DNA from: Lotus japonicus
Lineage: Eukaryota; Streptophyta; Magnoliopsida; Fabales; Fabaceae
Assembly (NCBI RefSeq): GCF_012489685.1
Contig: NC_080044.1
Coordinates: 27,694,369-27,758,368 of the forward strand
Length of the DNA: 64,000 nucleotides
Direction: 5' to 3'
This document shows positions 9,804 to 20,345 of this stretch, piece after piece (positions within the stretch are counted from its first letter, which is position 1; every line of letters begins with the position of its first letter). The notes beneath the pieces are model-generated. The model was given only the letters and a program-made list of their open reading frames with translations. It was not told where the DNA came from and did no database searches. The position numbers and the translations under genes are program-made.

Positions 9804-12559
9804 ATGGATAGATCAGAAAGGGCTGATTCTGCTAATGGAAGAATGTTTCCAAATTTGGTAGTGGGTCTTCCAACGGGTCAAGTTGGTCCTGCTCCTCCTT
9901 CAAGATCCACTGAGTCTACTCAAGCCGCGAATCAAGAAACTGGGAATGTTATTCCAATTGCTTAGAGAGGTTGTGCAGTTACCTGCAATTATCCCCCCGA
10001 AGTACTTCAGGTTCTTTCAGAAATGCGTTTTGACCTCAACAACATTGTTGCAAATGGGTTTGATCTTCGTCCTGTAGTGCAAGCTCAAGGATGGGAAGGA
10101 TACTTCACTAGACTTAATGGTCCAGTCTATTACAAATTGGTGAAGGAATTCTGGAAACATGTTGATTATGATGATCTTCAAGTGGTTTCCTATTTGCTGG
10201 GAAAAAGGATCATCATCACTGAGCGATCTATTGCTCTGCTTCTGGGTGCAGAAACCATCAATGGCTACAGGTTTCAGACAAGCGAACCCAAGACAAAGGG
10301 AATCAATGACAAAATCAACAAGGCGTTGTACTCTACCTGGAAACCAGGTAAAGGTGATTGCAAGACAAAGGATCTTCATCCTAATCTGAGGATTTGGCAC
10401 AAGATTATACTGAAGTGTCTCAATCCCAGACCACAGGGAAGCTCTCCAGACTATATAAACTTCAATCAGAAGGTGATGTTGTACTTCATTAAGGATCACA
10501 AGAAAATCTGTCTTCCTTATTTCTTGTTCAACTATCTCAAGGACTGCATCAAAAAGTCGAGAACAACTGCAGCCTCAACCAAGCCTACAATCAAGTACAT
10601 TCCTTTTGGAAGGCTACTATCTGATTTCTTCATTGAGAGCAAGTTGATAGAAGCTCTGACCAAAGCAGGATGCTCTGAAGATCTCTCAACTATTGTTGGA
10701 GATGCTTTCGCTCCTACAACAATGAAGAAGATGGGTCTGATAGATATGAAAGTTGAAGCTAAATATGTTGCCACATCATATGAAGTCAGGAAAAGAAGAG
10801 TCCCTCGCACAGACTACCCCCTCTGGTGAAAGGCTGATAATCCAGAGGCAATCATGTTCTATCTTGATGATCTGAAGAGGCAAGGCTATGAAATTGATGT
10901 GGATGAGTTCTTCAGAGTTCACCCAAGAAGAAGAAGACCAAGAGGAAGCAAGAGGATACTGCTGAAACAAAGGATGACTCTGATGGTGATGATGATGAGA
11001 AACCACCTCAGAAGAAGAAAAAGAAGGTCAGAATTGCTACAAAGGTTATTCAGCTGGAACCTACTAGAGCAGCAATTCCTTCCAGAGTTACCAGATCTTC
11101 AGTCAGGAATTCAAGTAAGTTCGTTGTTCTTACTGATGAAGATGAAATTGATATTATTGATGCTGTGTCTAACCCCACTCCAACCTTAGCTTTACCTTCT
11201 CCTATTCCTGAATCCACACCTGTTGTCCAAATAACCACTCACATCTCACCACCTAGGCCTTCATTCTATCAACCTTCCATTGAGGAAGAACCCCTCTGGA
11301 AAACGCTTCAAAATCCCAAACCCTCTGAACCAACCTCACCTATTATACTTCCATATAATCCAAAAGCCTCTGAAACACAAGCTTGTGAAACACAAACCTC
11401 TGAAAAGCCAGACTCTGAACCAAAATCACCTAATCACTCTGATCGAGAAAATCTCTCTCCCGCTCCATTTGTTTCTTTTCCTACCAATACTCCATTTTCC
11501 TCACCATCCAACAAATCTGAATCTAATCGCCAATTCGTTCAAATTGCAAGTGAAAGGATCTTAGAGATTCCTGAGCATTTCATCCAAGTTCCAAGTCCAA
11601 ACCACTATCCTGGACCTAGACTATAACCTCTGGTTGCTCCTGATTTTCCAATCAATGCGGTCCCTCTGAACTCAGCACCACCTCCTCCTCCCTCTCCTTC
11701 TTCTTATCCTCCTCCTCAGAAGGAAAATGATTTCTCCAAAATGTCCCTTTCAAATCTCTCTTCAGTCAAATCTGCTGATTTTGAGTTTCCTAATGTTGAC
11801 ACTGGCACTTCAAACCAAAACCCTGAGACCAATACCACTGCTCCTAAGACTCTGAATATTGGCTCTCCTCAAGGTACCTCTCAAGCCACTAGCAGTAATC
11901 ATCCTCCCTCACCTGAAACCAATCTGTCCATCATCCCATACACTTACCCTAAACCAGACACTCTGCTTGATTGCCTCAATCTATTTCATGATCAAGCATC
12001 AACACGCATTCGCAACCTGTATGGTCAGACTGACCACAGTGAGAAACCTAACTTGGTTGCTGAAGACTGGAGTCGTCTGTGCAATTCGATGCATAACCAG
12101 ATTGATGAGTTGATGTTACTCTACAATGAAGAAAGAGTGGCCAGAATTAATGCTGCTAGACAGAGACTTGAAGCAAAATCCAAGAGAAGACAAGCTCTAC
12201 ATGAAAGACGCTTAAGGGAATAGCTTTACACTAAAATAGAAGAAACAAGAAAGAAGAAAGAAGAAGCAGAGGTTGCTGCAAGGCTAGAAGCAGCTCTACG
12301 TGAGTCTGCTAGGCTTGATGCTCTGGATCAAGCTGCAAGACTAGAAGCTGAGGCTGAAGCGCTCGCTCCTGTTCAGGTTACAAACATTGCCTCATCCTCT
12401 GCACAAGCTCCTCACTCTGATCAAGCTGCTTTGTCTGCTCCAGTTCAGTCAGACTCCATACTTGACCTCATTGAAAGAAGACTTGATTCTCAAGAAGCTC
12501 TTCTCCAGAGTCTTCAAGAGATGTGCGCAGAAATTCTGAAGAGGACAACTAAACCTTAG
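9804..12559 (+). pseudogene. Env-like / extra 3' ORF of SIRE-type element A
   Basis: A long frame follows pol, as in SIRE/Maximus elements, whose second gene has been called envelope-like although its function is unproven. It starts at ATG 9804 and carries an in-frame TAG near 9963, a TGA at 10827-10829, a frameshift near 10940, a TAA at 11624-11626 and a TAG at 12221-12223. The first third (10023-10829) is a compact domain resembling 'putative plant transposon protein' regions. Next come a lysine-rich acidic patch, a Pro/Ser/Thr-rich part (11165-11740) and an Ala/Glu-rich coiled coil (12090-12370). I see no clear signal peptide or membrane segment. Confidence 0.7.
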
Positions 12560-12765
12560 TTTAGGATCTCTCTTTTCTTCTGATTTTATTATTATGTTAT
12601 TATAGTTTCTTACCTTTAACTCTGTTCCTTTTATCAAACTATTTTCTTTTCTTTCTTATGTGCTTGCATAATTACTTGTTCTTTGTTACTTAGTTATACA
12701 CATATGCATTAATCAACAAACAAGCTTCTTTTATTAAAATCAGTCATACATTTGCATTCATACAT
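12560..12765. other. Overlap zone between sense and antisense 3' ends
   Basis: An AT-rich spacer. Read on the minus strand, it holds AATAAAAG (about 12731-12738) shortly after the antisense stop, a plausible polyadenylation signal for the antisense transcript. Confidence 0.45.
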
Positions 12766-13032
12766 TCAAAAAGGAGGATTTTTCCTCAAAGTTCTACACT
12801 GCCTACGCATCGCTGCTTTCTCAAGCTCCAGACGATGCTGCCTATACTCTAATTGGACCAAGCTCTGGCGCACTTCCTGCCTCTCAGGACCCTCCGCCAT
12901 GGTCTCTAGTGCAGTCTCCACTTCTTCTATCTTAGCAGCGTTATCCAGCTCCCGCTGGAAAAGATCTTGAAGCTCCTCAACAAATGCGAGAAAACCTCTG
13001 AGGATGATGTCCATTTCTGGACTTAGGCCCAT
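12766..13032 (-). CDS. Antisense coiled-coil ORF in element A
   Basis: An 88-residue minus-strand frame with a strongly helical, heptad-like character (EELQDLFQRELDNAAKIEEV; LEYRQHRLELEKAAMRRQC) that ends RTLRKNPPF. It lies convergent to the env-like gene, between that gene and the 3' LTR. An earlier ATG at about 13109 opens another frame that would join this one through a single-base shift. Upstream is a TTATAAATAG box. The C-terminal codons and 3' untranslated DNA resemble the antisense frame of gypsy element C. Function unknown. It may be a real antisense gene rather than chance, given composition, promoter-like box and poly(A)-like signal. Confidence 0.6.
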   Translation of the reverse strand: MGLSPEMDIILRGFLAFVEELQDLFQRELDNAAKIEEVETALETMAEGPERQEVRQSLVQLEYRQHRLELEKAAMRRQCRTLRKNPPF

Positions 13033-13160
13033 GCCTAATAGTTGGTTTGTCAGACTATAGACACTCAGATCCTTCGTTCTTTGATGAAAGCTATGTAGGA
13101 TGCCATTGCAATGTTGATTTCAGAAGAAGATGAGATGTGAAGACTGTTATGCTTCAACCC

Positions 13161-13170
13161 CTATTTATAA
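13161..13170 (-). promoter_or_regulatory. TATA-like box for the antisense ORF
   Basis: On the minus strand this reads TTATAAATAG, about 130 bp upstream of the antisense frame. It is a plausible core promoter for the antisense transcript. This rests on sequence only. Confidence 0.45.
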
Positions 13171-13918
13171 GCTCAGTTCAGTCTCCGGTAGTTATTGCTG
13201 AAGCAGTTTCTCGAGGATTATTCATTGGAAACAAATGCTTACTTTTAACTCATTGGCCGGTGGTAAACGTTCCACTCTCTCATTTAATTTTCTGCATATG
13301 CATTAATTAACTACTTTTTCTTTAATCTTTTGATTTTCTCATTCTTTTTAACTTAAACCTTCTCTAAGGGGGAGTACGTTGTACTTCAAGCTAAGTTTTT
13401 CACACCCCATTCTTTTTGCTTATGACAAAAAGGGGGAGTACAACCCAGTTTTTTATGTGTAAGCTGTGTTAGTGTGATTTCTTTTTCTTTTGGAGAATTC
13501 AAGAGTTCCACCTTTATGACCATAGATTTATCACTGGGCACATACAATGAATACATTTTCACTTCTTCTGAAGTGATTGCATGCTCAATCGATTGACTCT
13601 GTTACCTTTACCATGCTTTTGACTCTGAATATTTATGCGCTCTGATATTCACATATTATCTATGTCATAAATTCTCACTCTTATCTCTTTTATTATTTAG
13701 CTCAGAATCTAGATATTACTAATGCTTTCATTAAGTCTTAGATTCAGGGGGAGCTAAGCTCAGAATCAAGCTGTGACTTGGATTTAGAATGAGCAACATA
13801 AACCATTCATCTCAGGATAAGTTTATCTCTACTCTCTAAACTCTGAGTGAATTCAGTTTATTGTTTAAGAATTGTTCATCAAAATACTTGGTTTTGTCAT
13901 CATCAAAAAGGGGGAGAT
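13171..13918 (+). promoter_or_regulatory. 3' untranslated zone and polypurine tract of element A
   Basis: It contains four G-rich purine runs: aagggggagtac (about 13369), aaaaagggggagtac (about 13427), cagggggagc (about 13746) and the LTR-adjacent aaaaagggggagat (13905-13918). The last abuts the 3' LTR and should prime plus-strand synthesis. The 13420-13918 part is conserved in array B, where the same strings occur on the minus strand. Confidence 0.75.
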
Positions 13919-14723
13919 TGTAAGATCAAGATTTGATCATGTAGTACAACTCTATGTTATCATGATTACATATTAACTATTGTGTATGAACAATTATGGT
14001 ACTCTAACGTTGTTTTCTGAGTGTTTATGTGACAGGCTCTGACTCTGGTCAATACTCACACTTATCAGAAGCACTATGCCCAAAGAGTAACCTATGAAAC
14101 GCTTTCGCACTCACTATGTTCTTTTGAACAGTAGTATATGCTTCAGAAGTTCTGAAGTTTACAAGCTCTGATATGGATTTAGATCACTTGAAGTTCTGAA
14201 GACCAGAAGTTCTGAAGGTCCAGAAGCTGAGAAGTGAAGACTCTGAAGTCCAAGAGTAAGCTGGCTCTGAAGACCAAGTACTTTCTATTCTGAGGTCCAG
14301 AAGCAGAAGTTACGAAGGTCAGAGGATCAAAGCTTCATTCTAACTCTGATCACCAAGCTTCATAAGTTCCAACATGAAGCATCGTTCTGATCAGAAGTCA
14401 ACTAGAATAAAGGTCACGTCGCTGTCCAAGTACAAAAGCAATTGTACTATCCTGACGACCTTACCTAAGATATTCAGCCACAGCAGAATCTGGAAGTTAC
14501 ATATTTTCCCTCCAACGGTAGCAATCCATGCAACGGATACAACCCTAATCCTTGGAGTATATAAAGAGGCTGAAGATGAAAGATGCCCCCTAAGAAAGAA
14601 ACTTTGTTCAAGCTCAAGCAATATTTATATTCTCTTAGCAATCTTTCTTCAAACCGATCTCATTGTGTTACCTTAGCTTTCTGAGAAGCATTTCATTGTA
14701 AACTCAAACATTCAAACAGTTAG
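13919..14723 (+). repeat. 3' LTR of element A, left part
   Basis: It begins TGTAAGATCAAG right after the polypurine tract. It carries the TATATAAA box at 14558-14565 and stops at the GTTAG duplication (14719-14723), where array B inserted. Confidence 0.92.
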
Positions 14724-15952
14724 TGAAGGTTTGAAAAACGACTAGAAGGGGGGGGTTGAATAGCGTTTTCAATATAAAAACTTTCCCCTTAAGATTTAAA
14801 GTAAATCTTTTCGGTTTCTCTAAGATAGATGGTGCAGCGGATAAAGATAGAGAGAAGAGAAAAGCACACAAGTATTTTATCCTGGTTCACTTGATAAATC
14901 CCTCAAGCTAATCCAGTCCACCCGTTAAGGTGATTTCTTCCTTCTTAGAATGAAGGCAATCCACTAATCAGATAATTGTTACAACTGCACTTGAAACCTA
15001 CAAGTGACTAACAATACATTGACTTAGCTATCACTAAGATTCACTCTCTTAGTCTTCTCTAGGATCCGATCAACCTTGATCTCCTAAAGGAATCACCACT
15101 AAGATTCACTCTCTTAGCCTTCTTAAGGATACTGACCTACCCGGTCCCTTAAGGAAAATCAAACAACTGTTTGAGGTTGGTGTTTACAAAGGTTTGCTTC
15201 TAAATAAGCTGAGTGTAAACTAAATAAGAATAGATGAAGAAAGTAGAGGCTTGAATCTTTTCTTGTATTGCAGCTCTTGATTTCTCACGCTCTCAGCTTT
15301 CTTCTTTTCTTCAGCCTTTTATAGTCCAAGGTGCAAAGGATATTTCTGTTGAGAGAATATGACCGTTGGAGGGCATTTCTGGAACTTCCAGAACCTGCTG
15401 TGGCTGAACCTTGGTAGGTAGGCTTTTCAGAATAGTACACTGCTCTTGTACTTCTTGATAGAGACATTTGCCTTTAACCATTGACTTCTGATCAGAGTTA
15501 TGCTTCGTGTTGGAACTTGTGAAGCTTGGTGATCAGAGTCAGAGGGATGCTTGGATCCTCTGACCTTCGTAACTTCTGCTTCTGGACCTTCAGAGCTTCT
15601 GAACCTTCAGAGCCTCTGGTCCCTCAGAGCTTCTGGTCTTCAGATCTTCTGATCCTCAGATTTTCTGATCCTCTGATCTTCTGATCCTCTGATCCTCAGA
15701 TCCTCTGATATTCAGATCCTCTGATCTTCAGATCCTCTGATCCTCAGATCCTCTGATCTTCAGATCTTCTGATCCTCAGATCTTTTGATCTTCAGAACTT
15801 CTGACGAATATATCTTCTGGTGTCAGAATCAGAACCTGTTTGTCAAAACACTCAAGACAAACATTAGAGTATCATAGTTGTTCATCCACAAATAAATACT
15901 TGTTATCATCAAAACATAGAGTTGTACCACATGACCAAATCTTGATCTTACA
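14724..15952 (-). repeat. LTR 1 of array B (outer 3' LTR)
   Basis: 1229 bp with TG...CA ends. On the minus strand it begins TGTAAGATCAAGATTTGG, has a TATAAAAG box (15316-15323) and ends CAAACCTTCA. A minisatellite of gatcctctgatcttca units spans about 15640-15790. It differs from LTR 2 by at least one base (T at about 15020, C in LTRs 2 and 3). The 60-residue frame inside is LTR sequence, not a gene. Confidence 0.9.
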
Positions 15953-15966
15953 ATCTCCCCCTTTTT
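15953..15966 (-). promoter_or_regulatory. Polypurine tract of array B, unit 1
   Basis: On the minus strand, aaaaagggggagat directly precedes the LTR start. The second unit has the same tract at 19674-19687. Confidence 0.75.
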
Positions 15967-16285
15967 GATGATGACAAAACCATGTATTTTGATGAACAAC
16001 TCTAAACAAATAAACTGAATACACTCAGAGTATAAGGTATCAGAGTTAAAACTTATCCTGATGTGTATAGTTTATCTTGCTCCTTCTGAATCCAAGACTC
16101 GTGCTTGATTCTGAGCTAAGCTCCCCCTGAATCTAATACTTAATATCAACGTTAGTAATATCTAGATTCTGAGCTAAATAATATAGGAGTTGTCAAGATA
16201 CTATAAGTTCTCCCCCTTTTTGTCATAAGCAAAAAGAATGAAGGTGGAAAAAAAATAGTAAGAGTATAAGACGAAATACTCCCCC
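15967..16285 (-). other. 3' untranslated zone of array B, unit 1
   Basis: This matches the last 500 bp of element A's internal region (purine runs at about 16120 and 16213 on the minus strand). It contains no gene. The same DNA recurs at 19688-20006. Confidence 0.6.
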
Positions 16286-16543
16286 TCAGAAGGAATACCA
16301 AGGGATACTTGGCTGCTGATTAGTATATCTTCGTATGAGAGCAGAAGTGTCAAAGTCCAGAGGTTCTGGTGACATCTCCATTCTGGAAAAAATTCCATCT
16401 TCAGATGCTTCAGAATGAGAAGCTATGAACCTACTCTTCTTCTGATGACGCAAGTCAGAAGTTGTATTAGCATCTTCTGATGTTGTTGCTTCTGGTTTGA
16501 CAAGTTCTGAGTCTTTGTTTCTATCTGAAACAGTCATGCTCAT
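16286..16543 (-). pseudogene. Integrase-RT linker scrap, array B unit 1
   Basis: An 85-residue frame whose start (MSMTVSDRNKDSEL) and QKKSRFIASH segment align with the linker after element A's missing integrase. Right after it the sequence jumps to the 3' untranslated zone, so RT, RNase H and the env-like gene are gone. Probably not functional. Confidence 0.6.
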
Positions 16544-16557
16544 CTCTACAAGCTTTT

Positions 16558-16710
16558 TCAGCTAGCTTTGACTTGACCAAATCTTACTCTACTGATGCCT
16601 CCAAGATCAACTTCACCTTCAGGTTCAAGTTTTGGATCTTGGGACATATGCCTTTCTCCCGTCATGTGTTTCCTGCATCCACTGTCCAGGTTCCATGGTT
16701 GGAGTTTCGA
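16558..16710 (-). pseudogene. Protease scrap, array B unit 1
   Basis: In the +1 frame relative to gag, the signature LDSGCRKHMTGER is readable (from about 16694 downward), followed by EVDLGG and a stop at 16558-16560. As in element A, it overlaps the gag C-terminus in a different frame. Confidence 0.6.
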
Positions 16711-18370
16711 TGGACCTATTGAAGATATCTGCAACATATATAATCTTATCCCTAGGTACCCACTTTCTGGGTCCTTTCTTGTTAGTTAGCCCAGAAGTTC
16801 TGACAACTTTGGGTCTTTCAACAGGATAATATACAGGAATTTTTGCATGATATTTAGACATGGAGAAAGATCCCTTTATAAGAGGATGTTTAGCAACTTT
16901 AGCAGGTACAGGATCAGGCAATATGGTACCAGAGGGAACAAAGCATTCATACAAGGATTTAGCTTTAGACACAGAAGGCTCATTTCTAATTGGTTTAGAA
17001 TAGCCAATGCCACGCATTCCATTTCTGCTCACGCCATAGATCAATGAAGCCATCAAGCTTCTATCTACGCTTTTAGCCAGGAATCTTTGAAAAGATTTTT
17101 CATACTTAGATTCATGCTTACTATCATAGGCATCGCAGGCAATAACTTCTTCTAACTTAGCAATTTGATTCTTAAGCACAGAGTTAGAATTAACTAAAGC
17201 ATGGTTATCATTTTTCAAATCAGATATGATTTTCTCGTGTTCAACAGAAGTTTCAGAGGCAGCAGAGAAATTCTTTTTCAACCTTTTATGCTTAGTCAAG
17301 AGAGAGTTATATTTATCCATAATTTCAGACAAAGCATCTTTAAGTTCAGAAGTTGAGAAAGAATCAAATACCTCATTTTCATCGTCAGAGTCTGTATCTC
17401 CTTCTGATTCTGAGTCAGAGTCAACAGCTTCCTTTGATTCTGCTCCTTTGTCTTTGACAATAGCTATGAGTCCTTGAACTTCACCATCAGAGTCAACATC
17501 CTCTGACTCTGATTCGTCAAAAGTCACCATCAGACTCTTCTTGGTCTTGAAATGCTTCTTTGACCTTTCGTCCTTTGATGAGCCTTTGTATTTGCTCTGC
17601 CTGTGCTTCCAGATGCAGTTGAACTTTCTGGATATCAGAGTCAGCTCATCTTCATCAGAATCTTCTGATGCTTCTTCAGATTCTTCTGCTTCAGCTTGGA
17701 GAGCTTTTGACTTCTCAGATTTAGCCTTCTCAGAGCGCTTCAGCTCATGGCATTTCAGTATGCTGATGAGTTCTTCTAAACTCATATGCTCAACATCTCT
17801 TGTAAGCTCTATTGAAGTCACTAAAGGCATCCAGCTTTCAGGAAGACTTCTGATGACCCTTATGACATGATCTTTTGTAGTGTAGCTTTTGTTGAGAGGT
17901 CTTATTCCAGCAATAATCAACTGGAATCTGGAAAACATATCTTCAATGGATTCGTCAGTTTCCATTTGGAAGGATTCATATTGCTGGATCAAAGACAGTG
18001 CCTTTGATTCTTTCACTTTCTTGTTTCCTTCATGAGACATCTTCAAGGATTCAAAGATGCACTTAGCGGAATCACGATCAGTAATTTTCACATATTCTTC
18101 ATATGAAATGGCACTTTGCAGAATAGCTCTTGATCGGTGATGATTTCTGAACTCCTTCTTTTGATCTTCACTCATCTTCTCCCTTGGGATCTTTACACCA
18201 TGTTTATCAACAGGAGGGGTGTAGCCATCAACAACAAAATCCCAGAGATCAGGATCAAAGCCAAGAAAAAAGCTTTCGATTCTGTCTTTCCAGAAATCAA
18301 ATCTCTGACCATCAAAGATAGGTGGTCTTGCACTATATTGATATTTGCTCGTAGTAGTGGTGGCATCCAT
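16625..18370 (-). CDS. gag: Gag protein, array B unit 1
   Basis: A 581-residue UBN2-type Gag, the only sizeable protein of the unit. The ATG is 60 bp inside the primer site. Residues 14-205 form the Gag core (FDFWKDRIESF keeps the tryptophan that A has lost). The stretch holding the CCHC knuckle in A is missing between GSSKDER and KKHFKTKK. An acidic run and a predicted coiled coil follow. The frame is intact and identical to unit 2, which suggests recent amplification or selection for particle formation. Packaging without a zinc knuckle would be unusual. Confidence 0.88.
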   Translation of the reverse strand: MDATTTTSKYQYSARPPIFDGQRFDFWKDRIESFFLGFDPDLWDFVVDGYTPPVDKHGVKIPREKMSEDQKKEFRNHHRSRAILQSAISYEEYVKITDRDSAKCIFESLKMSHEGNKKVKESKALSLIQQYESFQMETDESIEDMFSRFQLIIAGIRPLNKSYTTKDHVIRVIRSLPESWMPLVTSIELTRDVEHMSLEELISILKCHELKRSEKAKSEKSKALQAEAEESEEASEDSDEDELTLISRKFNCIWKHRQSKYKGSSKDERSKKHFKTKKSLMVTFDESESEDVDSDGEVQGLIAIVKDKGAESKEAVDSDSESEGDTDSDDENEVFDSFSTSELKDALSEIMDKYNSLLTKHKRLKKNFSAASETSVEHEKIISDLKNDNHALVNSNSVLKNQIAKLEEVIACDAYDSKHESKYEKSFQRFLAKSVDRSLMASLIYGVSRNGMRGIGYSKPIRNEPSVSKAKSLYECFVPSGTILPDPVPAKVAKHPLIKGSFSMSKYHAKIPVYYPVERPKVVRTSGLTNKKGPRKWVPRDKIIYVADIFNRSIETPTMEPGQWMQETHDGRKAYVPRSKT

Positions 18371-18430
18371 GAGTTTTTCACACTGGCCCGGATCTACTGA
18401 ACACTGTTAAGTGTGGTAATCAGAACTTGC

Positions 18431-18442
18431 GCTCTGATACCA
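18431..18442 (-). promoter_or_regulatory. Primer-binding site, array B unit 1
   Basis: On the minus strand this is TGGTATCAGAGC (initiator tRNA-Met type), two bases from the end of LTR 2. The second unit has the same site at 22152-22163. Confidence 0.88.
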
Positions 18443-18444
18443 AT

Positions 18445-19673
18445 TGAAGGTTTGAAAAACGACTAGAAGGGGGGGGTTGAATAGCGTTTTCAATATAAAA
18501 ACTTTCCCCTTAAGATTTAAAGTAAATCTTTTCGGTTTCTCTAAGATAGATGGTGCAGCGGATAAAGATAGAGAGAAGAGAAAAGCACACAAGTATTTTA
18601 TCCTGGTTCACTTGATAAATCCCTCAAGCTAATCCAGTCCACCCGTTAAGGTGATTTCTTCCTTCTTAGAATGAAGGCAATCCACTAATCAGATAATTGT
18701 TACAACTGCACTTGAAACCTACAAGTGACTAACAATACACTGACTTAGCTATCACTAAGATTCACTCTCTTAGTCTTCTCTAGGATCCGATCAACCTTGA
18801 TCTCCTAAAGGAATCACCACTAAGATTCACTCTCTTAGCCTTCTTAAGGATACTGACCTACCCGGTCCCTTAAGGAAAATCAAACAACTGTTTGAGGTTG
18901 GTGTTTACAAAGGTTTGCTTCTAAATAAGCTGAGTGTAAACTAAATAAGAATAGATGAAGAAAGTAGAGGCTTGAATCTTTTCTTGTATTGCAGCTCTTG
19001 ATTTCTCACGCTCTCAGCTTTCTTCTTTTCTTCAGCCTTTTATAGTCCAAGGTGCAAAGGATATTTCTGTTGAGAGAATATGACCGTTGGAGGGCATTTC
19101 TGGAACTTCCAGAACCTGCTGTGGCTGAACCTTGGTAGGTAGGCTTTTCAGAATAGTACACTGCTCTTGTACTTCTTGATAGAGACATTTGCCTTTAACC
19201 ATTGACTTCTGATCAGAGTTATGCTTCGTGTTGGAACTTGTGAAGCTTGGTGATCAGAGTCAGAGGGATGCTTGGATCCTCTGACCTTCGTAACTTCTGC
19301 TTCTGGACCTTCAGAGCTTCTGAACCTTCAGAGCCTCTGGTCCCTCAGAGCTTCTGGTCTTCAGATCTTCTGATCCTCAGATTTTCTGATCCTCTGATCT
19401 TCTGATCCTCTGATCCTCAGATCCTCTGATATTCAGATCCTCTGATCTTCAGATCCTCTGATCCTCAGATCCTCTGATCTTCAGATCTTCTGATCCTCAG
19501 ATCTTTTGATCTTCAGAACTTCTGACGAATATATCTTCTGGTGTCAGAATCAGAACCTGTTTGTCAAAACACTCAAGACAAACATTAGAGTATCATAGTT
19601 GTTCATCCACAAATAAATACTTGTTATCATCAAAACATAGAGTTGTACCACATGACCAAATCTTGATCTTACA
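18445..19673 (-). repeat. LTR 2 of array B (shared middle LTR)
   Basis: 1229 bp, nearly identical to LTR 1 over its whole length. It has no target duplication of its own. It abuts the unit 1 primer site and the unit 2 polypurine tract, so it acts as 5' LTR of one unit and 3' LTR of the other. TATA box at 19037-19044. Confidence 0.9.
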
Positions 19674-20006
19674 ATCTCCCCCTTTTTGATGATGACAAAA
19701 CCATGTATTTTGATGAACAACTCTAAACAAATAAACTGAATACACTCAGAGTATAAGGTATCAGAGTTAAAACTTATCCTGATGTGTATAGTTTATCTTG
19801 CTCCTTCTGAATCCAAGACTCGTGCTTGATTCTGAGCTAAGCTCCCCCTGAATCTAATACTTAATATCAACGTTAGTAATATCTAGATTCTGAGCTAAAT
19901 AATATAGGAGTTGTCAAGATACTATAAGTTCTCCCCCTTTTTGTCATAAGCAAAAAGAATGAAGGTGGAAAAAAAATAGTAAGAGTATAAGACGAAATAC
20001 TCCCCC
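19674..20006 (-). other. Polypurine tract and 3' untranslated zone of array B, unit 2
   Basis: A copy of 15953-16285, including the LTR-adjacent aaaaagggggagat on the minus strand. Confidence 0.65.
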
Positions 20007-20264
20007 TCAGAAGGAATACCAAGGGATACTTGGCTGCTGATTAGTATATCTTCGTATGAGAGCAGAAGTGTCAAAGTCCAGAGGTTCTGGTGACATCTCC
20101 ATTCTGGAAAAAATTCCATCTTCAGATGCTTCAGAATGAGAAGCTATGAACCTACTCTTCTTCTGATGACGCAAGTCAGAAGTTGTATTAGCATCTTCTG
20201 ATGTTGTTGCTTCTGGTTTGACAAGTTCTGAGTCTTTGTTTCTATCTGAAACAGTCATGCTCAT
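20007..20264 (-). pseudogene. Integrase-RT linker scrap, array B unit 2
   Basis: Same as the unit 1 linker scrap, 3721 bp away, with the identical predicted peptide. The protease scrap of this unit lies next to it at about 20279-20431. Confidence 0.6.
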
Positions 20265-20345
20265 CTCTACAAGCTTTTTCAGCTAGCTTTGACTTGACCA
20301 AATCTTACTCTACTGATGCCTCCAAGATCAACTTCACCTTCAGGT

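Noticed and set aside
15285..15467. 60-residue frame present three times in array B
   Set aside because: It is part of the LTR; the repetition reflects the three LTR copies.
17541..17870. 109-residue plus-strand frame (copy at 21262-21591) and other Ser-rich frames opposite gag
   Set aside because: They are complementary shadows of the acidic and serine-rich part of the Gag coding strand.
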